Shown: positions 34,155-40,468 of the stretch, piece after piece | How positions within the stretch are numbered: position 1 is the stretch's first letter | Layout of the letters: every line of letters begins with the position of its first letter | Assembly: GCA_029879725.1 (NCBI GenBank) | Contig: JAOUPR010000020.1 | Coordinates: 1 to 47,682, forward strand | From: Gemmatimonadota bacterium | Lineage (GTDB): Bacteria > Gemmatimonadota > Gemmatimonadetes > Longimicrobiales > Gaopeijiaceae | Direction: 5' to 3' | DNA: 47,682 bases | Notes under the pieces: model-generated | What the model saw: the letters and a program-made list of their open reading frames with translations, nothing else | Told to the model about the DNA's origin: nothing | Databases searched by the model: none | Made by a program: the position numbers and the translations under genes

Positions 34155-35251
34155 GATCGTCGGAACGTGGATCGATGTGGCGCGCGGGCCTGTTCGCCCG
34201 GGTGATTCTGGTGGTTGCCGCGGGTGGGGGCCTCGTGGGTTGCGGGGACGGTCCCACCGAGTTGCTCGAGCAGACCCCCATGGAGGTGGTCTTCTCGGAT
34301 CTCCGCCCTCTGCAGGCCGGCGAGGGTGCTCTGGAGGTATGGATCACGGGCGCGTCGGACACCGTGTCGGTGGGCCGGGTTTCGTTCCCGGGAGCCGGTA
34401 GGGAGCCCGCGCGCGTGGCGCATGGGTTCACCCTTCCGTTCTCCCACCCGACCGGAGTGGTCGTCACGCTCGAGCCGCCCAACGACGTGGACCCGGCGCC
34501 GTCTCCGTTCGTGCTCATGGAAGGCGCCTTCGACAAGGGCGCCGCGGAACTCGACATCATCGGAACGGTCACCGACGGGCGCGTGCTGGAGACGGATCCG
34601 GGCGCCCACTCCCTGTTCACCACGAGCAACAACGTGGAACTCCGGTACCCGTCCCTCGAGGATGCCGGTCTCTGGCTCTTTTCCCTCCGCCCCGACCTGA
34701 ACAAGCACGGCACCCGGGAGGTCAAGCTCACACCGTTGATGCCGACCTGGACGTATGAAGGGTGGGCGGTCTTCCACTACGGAAGATCGGACGAGGTATG
34801 GGTATCCTACGGAAAGTTCCGGCCGGATCCGCTCAGCCTCCTGACCGCGCGGGACGACACGGGGTCGGGCCCCTATTCCGGAGACCAGGACTATCTCAAC
34901 GCCGGGGTCGAGGACGTGCCGGGCGAGGAGTGGACCACCGATCGGGTGGCTGTTCAGTTGGGGATCTCCTTGCCCGCCGGCGTAACCGTTCCCTTCGATC
35001 TCGACGCGGAGGACCCGGTCACATGGGAGGCGGAATGGTCCCACGTGATCACCATCGAGCCGGCCTTCGACGAAGGCGAGCCCATGTTCCAGGGGAGCCC
35101 GTTCATCCTCCGGCCCTACAGGAACCCCATCGGGGTCGGCGGGCCCGGGTGCCGTGAGATCCAGCCCATCGCCTGTCCGGGCGATCCCAGGGTCATCGAG
35201 CTGGTGGAAGGTGGTCCCACCGCGACGGTGGTGGCGGTTTCCGGGCGCTAG
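34151..35251 (+). CDS. lipoprotein with duplicated YEGW-type (anti-sigma-K-like) domain
   Basis: A 366-residue lipoprotein; signal ending LVGC with Cys31. Two homologous halves are visible. Copy 1 has DLRPLQAGEGALEVWITGASD and VSVGRVSF, then VVVTLEPPNDVDPAPSPFVLM. Copy 2 has LTPLMPTWTYEGWAVF, VWVSYGKF and VITIEPAFDEGEP followed by SPFILRPY. The pattern of a YEGW strand, a GxF turn and a TxEP strand resembles extracytoplasmic beta-sandwich domains like those of RskA-type proteins, but there is no anti-sigma part. It is rich in Trp and co-translated with the di-haem peroxidase, so it is a candidate partner or substrate, which is inference. The MbnP family pattern is absent. Its gene ends 212 bases before SusC copy 2. 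Confidence 0.7.
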   Translation: MRSSERGSMWRAGLFARVILVVAAGGGLVGCGDGPTELLEQTPMEVVFSDLRPLQAGEGALEVWITGASDTVSVGRVSFPGAGREPARVAHGFTLPFSHPTGVVVTLEPPNDVDPAPSPFVLMEGAFDKGAAELDIIGTVTDGRVLETDPGAHSLFTTSNNVELRYPSLEDAGLWLFSLRPDLNKHGTREVKLTPLMPTWTYEGWAVFHYGRSDEVWVSYGKFRPDPLSLLTARDDTGSGPYSGDQDYLNAGVEDVPGEEWTTDRVAVQLGISLPAGVTVPFDLDAEDPVTWEAEWSHVITIEPAFDEGEPMFQGSPFILRPYRNPIGVGGPGCREIQPIACPGDPRVIELVEGGPTATVVAVSGR

Positions 35252-35290
35252 CGGGTTCCGTGCACCACCGCGACCCGTCACCGGGAGGCA

Positions 35291-35319
35291 TTGACCGGAG
35301 CGCGGCCGGGAAGTAGGCT
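35291..35319 (+). promoter_or_regulatory. candidate promoter of the second SusC-SusD operon
   Basis: TTGACC (35291-35296) and TAGGCT (35314-35319) are 17 bases apart, upstream of a leader of about 138 bases before the SusC ATG. The 35252-35463 spacer otherwise shows no gene. Confidence 0.45.
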
Positions 35320-35463
35320 GGGTGGGATCAACTGGTGGTACTCGCGGTCCGCGCATCGTGTCGCGGATGGCGGTGGTGCCATTTCACGCGATGTCCGTAC
35401 CCCGGGCGACCGGGGTCGGGCTTCGTCACTCATCGTCGCCCTGATTCAACAGGAGGCAAGACT

Positions 35464-38400
35464 ATGCACCAGTACGCTACAGTGCGTAGGGGCTTCGGTC
35501 TGGCATGTGTGCTCACGCTGTTCGGCGTGTTCAACGTGCAGCCGATGGCGGCGCAGGACACGGGGAGGATCACGGGTACCGTGACTTCCGCGCAGTCTTC
35601 GCGCCCAATCGATGGAGCGCAGGTGTCCATCGAAGGTACCGGAATGGGCGGGCTCGCGAACAGCCAGGGGCGGTTCCTGCTCCTCAACATCCCGGCGGGC
35701 ACCCACATGGTCCGGGTGACCATGCTGGGATACGGGACCGCGCGTCAGGAAGTGACCGTCACGGTCGGCGGAACGGCCACGGCCGACTTCCGACTCACGG
35801 AGACGGCGCTTTCCCTGGACGAGATCGTGGTCACGGGGACCGCCGCTGAAGTGCGGGCCAAGGAGGTCGGAAACAGCCTCGACGCCATCACTTCCCGGGA
35901 AATCGAGAACATCCCCCTCCGGAACTCGACGGACATCCTGGCGGGCCGGGCCCCCGGCGTCACCATCATGACCAACAGTGGTCAGCCCGGAGCCGGCGGC
36001 AGCGTGAAGATCCGCGGGATCAACTCGATCTCCAACACCAAGGACCCGCTCATCTACGTCGACGGGATCCGGATCTTCAACGAGTCCACGCGTTCCGGAT
36101 GGGGAGCCCGGACCTCCACGAGTCCGCTGCAGGACATCAGCGCCGACGACATCGAGCGCATCGAGGTCATCAAGGGCGCCGCGGCGACGACGCTCTACGG
36201 CACCGAGGCCTCGTCGGGCGTGATCCAGATCTTCACGAAGAAGGGCGTGAGCGGCGCGCCGATGTGGACGGCCGAGATCGCATCCGGCTTCAATCATCAG
36301 GCGTCCTTCCTCGCCAATTCCGGCAGCGATCCGTCGGATCTGTACACGAAGTGCCGCGATCTGGAGTACATGTATTCGCTGAACATCCAGACCAGCACGA
36401 CGAACCCCACCTTCGGAGACCCGCTGTACTTCGAGGATCCGACCTGCCCTGCCGACGGAACGTGGCAGGAACTCGGGGCGATCCAGAACTACGCGCTGTC
36501 CGTGCGTGGCGGATCCGGCGACGTGACGTACTACGTGTCGGGTAACTTCAACGACGTGGACGGGACGCTCCCCACCGCCAATTCGCGTGACGGGGGCTTC
36601 CGCTCCAACCTGGGCTTTGCTCCCACCGAGATCCTCGACGTGGCGCTGAACACGTCGTACACGCGGCGCGCCACCCGCTGGGTGCCCGACGGGAACAACT
36701 CCAACGGCTTCCTCCTCAACGTGGGCCGCGGCCGTCAGAACTACCTCAAGGGTGGTAAGGGTGAGGACTGCATCGATGTCCCATCCGACAAGACGTGCGT
36801 GACGAACGGGTATCTCTTCGACACCGAGCTGTTCACCCACAACGACCACTTCATCAGCGGTCTCACGGTGCAGTTCCAGCCCACGGAAGCCATCTCCAAT
36901 CGCTTCTCGGTGGGTTGGGACTATCTCAACGTCAAGAACGAGACGACGCGCCCCTTCGGGAGTCTCCGCACGCCCGACGGCTACTTCTGGGACGAGCAGA
37001 CGCAGCACACCAAGCTGTCGCTGGACTATGCCGGGTCGTTCGAGAAGAGCATCACCGACCGGATCAACTCGACCCTGTCGTGGGGCGGCCAGATCTTCAG
37101 GGACAAGCACCGGTGGACGGAGTTGGACGTGGAGGGCTTCGCCGGTCCGGGACGCCCCACCATCACGTCCGGCGCCGAGGTGACGTACCGCGCCGAGTAC
37201 CAGGTCAACTCCACCAGCGCAGGGTTCTTCCTGCAGGAGCTCGTCGGCCTGGACGACAATCTCTTCCTCACCGCCGGAATGCGGGTGGACGGAAACAGCG
37301 CCTTCGGTGACGACTACGGGCTTCAGTTCTACCCGAAGTTGAGCCTCGCCTGGGTGCTGTCCGACTACGACTTCTTCCCCACCAGCACCATCGAGAGCTT
37401 CAAGCTCCGCGGCGCCGTGGGTGAGTCCGGAAAGGCGCCCAGCGCCTTCGCCAGCGTTCGTACCTGGACGGGAATCGGAATCGAGGGTGAGCCGGGCTTC
37501 ACGCCGGGCGACCCCGGTAACTCCGACGTCGGTCCGGAGCGGACGCGCGAGTTCGAGGTCGGGTTCGATGCTTCGGCGCTCGAGGGACGCATCGGCGCCG
37601 AGTTGACGTACTATCAGGCCCAGACGATGGAAGCGCTCATCCTCCGGGATCTGCCGGCTTCGCTGGGATTCCTCCAGAACCGCACGGAGAACGTCGGTGA
37701 GTTGAAGAACTGGGGGTGGGAGACGCAGCTTTCGGCCGCGCTGCTCCGCACCGAGGGCTTCGAGTGGCGGGCGCGAGCCAACCTGTCGTTCCTCCGCTCG
37801 GAGGCCATCGACGTGGATGGTGATCCCGACACCGAGAGTTGCATCTACGTGGGACTCCTTTCGGAGATCTGTGAAGGGGAGCAGGTTCCCGTGCTTCGCG
37901 GAACCCGCATCATGAACCCCGACGAGTTCGCCGATCCCATTCTCGTTGCCGACACCACCCTCGGGCCGACGTATCCGAACAGGCTCATCGGACTGGGCAC
38001 CAGCGTCAGCATCGGGAACAACCTGACCATCGACGCGCTCATGGAGGGCCAGTTCGGCCACTTCCTCCCCAACTACACCGGGTACCAGAATGCCCGTCGT
38101 GGCTCGTGGCATCCGTGCTTCGAGATCCAGGGGAAGATGATCGACGCATACCGTGGTGACGCCACCGCGCTGAATGACGTAACCGCTCTCGAGCGGGCGC
38201 GGTGCGCGATCAGCCGGACGGTCAACCCGGCCAGCGAAGGGTTCAGCTCCGACTACTGGGTCGAGTCTGCCGACTTCTGGCGTCTGCGTTCCATCACGCT
38301 GTCGTACAACGTTCCCGAGAGCATCATGAAGTGGGGACAGAGCGCGACGGTTACGCTGGCCGCGCGGAATCTGCTCACGATCACGGATTACACGGGCACC

Positions 38401-38529
38401 GACCCGGAGGTCAGTGACTTCGCCGACCAGACCGGGAACGTGGACACGGGCGGTGAGTTCGGGCGACGGGACTACTATCAGATCCCGAACCCCCGTACCT
38501 ACATGCTCTCCGTACGACTCACTTGGTAG
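35464..38529 (+). CDS. SusC/RagA-family TonB-dependent outer-membrane transporter, copy 2
   Basis: A 1021-residue transporter. Signal ends PMAAQ at about 30; carboxypeptidase-regulatory-like domain at 33-112 (RITGTVTSAQ, GRFLLLNIPAG); LDEIVVTG at 118-125; plug with VKIRGINSISN, PLIYVDGIRI and EVIKGAAATTLYGTEASSGVIQIFTKKG; barrel to the C-terminal MLSVRLTW ending in aromatic Trp. It is clearly paralogous to copy 1, sharing GTEA and RVDGNSAFG, but differs in loop regions, so it likely has a different substrate. AGGAGG at 35451-35456 supports the ATG. TAGGGAGG at 38527-38534 begins with its own stop codon and is the SusD ribosome-binding site. Confidence 0.92.
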   Translation: MHQYATVRRGFGLACVLTLFGVFNVQPMAAQDTGRITGTVTSAQSSRPIDGAQVSIEGTGMGGLANSQGRFLLLNIPAGTHMVRVTMLGYGTARQEVTVTVGGTATADFRLTETALSLDEIVVTGTAAEVRAKEVGNSLDAITSREIENIPLRNSTDILAGRAPGVTIMTNSGQPGAGGSVKIRGINSISNTKDPLIYVDGIRIFNESTRSGWGARTSTSPLQDISADDIERIEVIKGAAATTLYGTEASSGVIQIFTKKGVSGAPMWTAEIASGFNHQASFLANSGSDPSDLYTKCRDLEYMYSLNIQTSTTNPTFGDPLYFEDPTCPADGTWQELGAIQNYALSVRGGSGDVTYYVSGNFNDVDGTLPTANSRDGGFRSNLGFAPTEILDVALNTSYTRRATRWVPDGNNSNGFLLNVGRGRQNYLKGGKGEDCIDVPSDKTCVTNGYLFDTELFTHNDHFISGLTVQFQPTEAISNRFSVGWDYLNVKNETTRPFGSLRTPDGYFWDEQTQHTKLSLDYAGSFEKSITDRINSTLSWGGQIFRDKHRWTELDVEGFAGPGRPTITSGAEVTYRAEYQVNSTSAGFFLQELVGLDDNLFLTAGMRVDGNSAFGDDYGLQFYPKLSLAWVLSDYDFFPTSTIESFKLRGAVGESGKAPSAFASVRTWTGIGIEGEPGFTPGDPGNSDVGPERTREFEVGFDASALEGRIGAELTYYQAQTMEALILRDLPASLGFLQNRTENVGELKNWGWETQLSAALLRTEGFEWRARANLSFLRSEAIDVDGDPDTESCIYVGLLSEICEGEQVPVLRGTRIMNPDEFADPILVADTTLGPTYPNRLIGLGTSVSIGNNLTIDALMEGQFGHFLPNYTGYQNARRGSWHPCFEIQGKMIDAYRGDATALNDVTALERARCAISRTVNPASEGFSSDYWVESADFWRLRSITLSYNVPESIMKWGQSATVTLAARNLLTITDYTGTDPEVSDFADQTGNVDTGGEFGRRDYYQIPNPRTYMLSVRLTW

Positions 38530-38543
38530 GGAGGACATCCGAA

Positions 38544-39776
38544 ATGTTGAAGAATATGAGAGGAGTGGTCCGAGCTGCCGCCGTGGCGGTGGTCCTGCCC
38601 CTGGCAGCGTGCGGAGACCTTTTGCAGGTGGACAGTCCCGGGCGGATCGTCGATGAGGACCTCGCGAGCAAGGACGCCATCCCCGGGATGATCGTCGGGA
38701 TGAAGTACGACCTGAGCCAGGCCGTGGACGCAACCCAGGAGTTCCTCGCCCTCGCGGCGGTGGAGCTCTGGCACGGGGGAAGCTACGACTGGTCGGATAT
38801 TCCTCGGGGAATCATCACCGAGGAGGACATCGGCGGCGAGTGGAACAGCCCCCAGCAGGCACGGTGGGTCGCGGAAACCGGTGTGGAGCGGATCCGGGAC
38901 TTCCTGGACGCGGCCGAGTTCGGGCGTAGTCCGGCCGTTGCACAGGCCTACGTCTATGCCGGATATGCGAACCGGATCCTGGGCGAGAACTTCTGCTCCA
39001 GCGTGATCGACGGAGGCCCGGAGATTCCCAACACGGAGCACTTCACCCGGGCGGAGGGACACTTCACCCAGGCCATCACCATCGGCCAGGCCGCCGGTCG
39101 GGCCGACCTCGTGAACGCGGGGTATGCCGGGCGCGCTTCCGTGCGGGCCTACGCGGGCGACTGGGCGGGTGCTGCTTCCGACGCGGCCCAGGTTCCGTCC
39201 GGTTTCGAGTACTTCGCGGAGATCGACACGGAGATGCGTAACGAGATCGTGTACGAGACCCACAACCGATTCGAGTACACGGTTTGGGGAACGTACATGG
39301 AGGCGGCTCCCGGTGACGCTCGCGCCCCCTGGCAGATCATGTATGACGATGCCGGCCAGATCGCGAACGGCGCCAACGGCTCCACGCCCCACTATCAGCA
39401 GCGGAAGTACACGTCGAACAGCGATGACGTGGCGCTGTCCAAGGGCACGGAGATGCTGATGATCCGCGCCGAGGCCGAGCTCCGGATCAACGGAGCGGGC
39501 GGGATCGCCGCGGCGTACGGACACATGAACGCGGCCCGTGCAGAATACGGGATGGCGGCCCTTACGCCTGCGTTGGACCTTCCGTCCGCGTGGGCGGAAC
39601 TGCGCTTCGAGCGCGGAGCCACCCTGTGGCTGGAAGGTCGCCGCTTCGGTGACCTGCGGCGTTGGTACAACGAGGGCGCGGGAAGCCCGGCGTACGATGC
39701 CTCCCTCGAAGGGCGGGCGACCTGCATGCCCATCAGCCGGGCCGAGAGACTGTCCAACCCGAACCTGAGGGGCTGA
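38544..39776 (+). CDS. SusD/RagB-family surface lipoprotein, copy 2
   Basis: A 410-residue lipoprotein with lipobox PLAAC (Cys23). Diagnostic segments are DLLQVDSPGRIVDEDLASKDAIPGMIVGMKYDL, VAQAYVYAGYANRILGENFC, EMLMIRAEAELRING, and a C-terminal ERGATLWLEGRRFGDLRRWYNEG, the same order as in copy 1 and in SusD. It should sit on the SusC copy 2 channel as its ligand-binding lid. The SusC stop codon TAG is part of its ribosome-binding site. A terminator follows after 28 bases. It ends short of the small lipoprotein gene copy B at 39859. Confidence 0.9.
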   Translation: MLKNMRGVVRAAAVAVVLPLAACGDLLQVDSPGRIVDEDLASKDAIPGMIVGMKYDLSQAVDATQEFLALAAVELWHGGSYDWSDIPRGIITEEDIGGEWNSPQQARWVAETGVERIRDFLDAAEFGRSPAVAQAYVYAGYANRILGENFCSSVIDGGPEIPNTEHFTRAEGHFTQAITIGQAAGRADLVNAGYAGRASVRAYAGDWAGAASDAAQVPSGFEYFAEIDTEMRNEIVYETHNRFEYTVWGTYMEAAPGDARAPWQIMYDDAGQIANGANGSTPHYQQRKYTSNSDDVALSKGTEMLMIRAEAELRINGAGGIAAAYGHMNAARAEYGMAALTPALDLPSAWAELRFERGATLWLEGRRFGDLRRWYNEGAGSPAYDASLEGRATCMPISRAERLSNPNLRG

Positions 39777-39804
39777 TCGGGTTCGAGCAGACAGGTGGAA
39801 AATG

Positions 39805-39835
39805 GCAGGGGCGACCTCGGTCGCCCCTGCTTTTT
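39805..39835 (+). terminator. intrinsic terminator of the second SusCD operon
   Basis: A perfect 12-base stem GCAGGGGCGACC/GGTCGCCCCTGC at 39805-39816 and 39819-39830 around TC (effectively a CTCG loop), followed directly by TTTTT. Confidence 0.9.
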
Positions 39836-39858
39836 CCGTAACGAATCAGGAGGTTTCC

Positions 39859-40341
39859 GTGAGACGTAGGTTTGGGGTGGCCGTGATGGCCGCCGTCGTG
39901 TCGATGAGTGGATGTTTCGTCTACACGCCCGTGCGTCCCGAGGACGCGGTTCCGGCGACGCGAGTAAGGGCCACGGTATCGGGTTCGCACGCCACGGACC
40001 TGGAGAGCGTCCTGGGCTCCTCGTCTTCGACGCTGTCGGGTACGCTGGTGGGACGGGTGGACGAGGGGCTGATGGTGGACGTGCCGCTGTACAGCCCGAA
40101 CTCCGCGGGGTCTACCAGCGTGTTGTACAATCGGGTGACGGTTCCCTATACCGAGTTGGTGGCTCTGGAGTCGCGAGCCCTCAGCAAGTGGCGTACCGGA
40201 GTGGTGGTGGGTGCGGTCGTCGCCGGGGTGGTGAAGGGATGGACGGTTCTCGGCGGTGACGGCAGCCTCACCGACAAGCAGAAGACCGACACCAACAATG
40301 CCGTCGTGCCGCTGTTCTCGTTTTCGCTTCCGGTTCGGTAG
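39859..40341 (+). CDS. small lipoprotein, copy B of a paralogous pair
   Basis: A 160-residue lipoprotein beginning with GTG; signal ends SMSGC with Cys19, then FVYTPVRPEDAVP. The middle has strand-like segments (SSTLSGTLVGRVDEGLMVDVPLYSP), a Ser-rich stretch, and a Gly/Val-rich helix (TGVVVGAVVAGVVKG) that may insert in a membrane; it closes VVPLFSFSLPVR. It matches the protein at 23267 in signal, aromatic opening, length and closing FSFxL strand, so the two are paralogues, one beside each SusCD locus. AGGAGG at 39848-39853 is well placed for the GTG. It lies after the SusD terminator, so it may be transcribed separately. I do not know its function. Confidence 0.75.
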   Translation: MRRRFGVAVMAAVVSMSGCFVYTPVRPEDAVPATRVRATVSGSHATDLESVLGSSSSTLSGTLVGRVDEGLMVDVPLYSPNSAGSTSVLYNRVTVPYTELVALESRALSKWRTGVVVGAVVAGVVKGWTVLGGDGSLTDKQKTDTNNAVVPLFSFSLPVR

Positions 40342-40369
40342 CGCGACGCGAGATCCAGCGAAACGGACA

Positions 40370-40403
40370 AAGGGCCCGGCACGAATCATCGTGCCGGGCC
40401 CTT
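40370..40403. terminator. hairpin between convergent lipoprotein and propeller genes
   Basis: A perfect 15-base stem (40370-40384 with 40389-40403) around a 4-base loop. On the reverse strand it is followed by TTTGTCCGTTT, so it is more convincing as the end of the propeller gene; it may act in both directions. Confidence 0.75.
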
Positions 40404-40468
40404 CGTGTTCGAGTAACCGACGACCGTCCCGCGGTCACCCGTCAGCGCGGAGCGTCTTGGACTCCGGC

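Noticed and set aside
34151..35251. MbnP-type copper lipoprotein next to the di-haem peroxidase
   Set aside because: The conserved MbnP motifs are not present; the two-domain YEGW pattern is different.
35446..38733. Long antisense frame opposite SusC copy 2
   Set aside because: High GC keeps the third-position antisense frame open; its product has no domain and no signal, and SusC on the plus strand is certain.
25240..39776. Classical polysaccharide-utilisation loci
   Set aside because: SusC and SusD are present, but no glycoside hydrolase, SusE/F-type protein or sensor regulator accompanies either pair.
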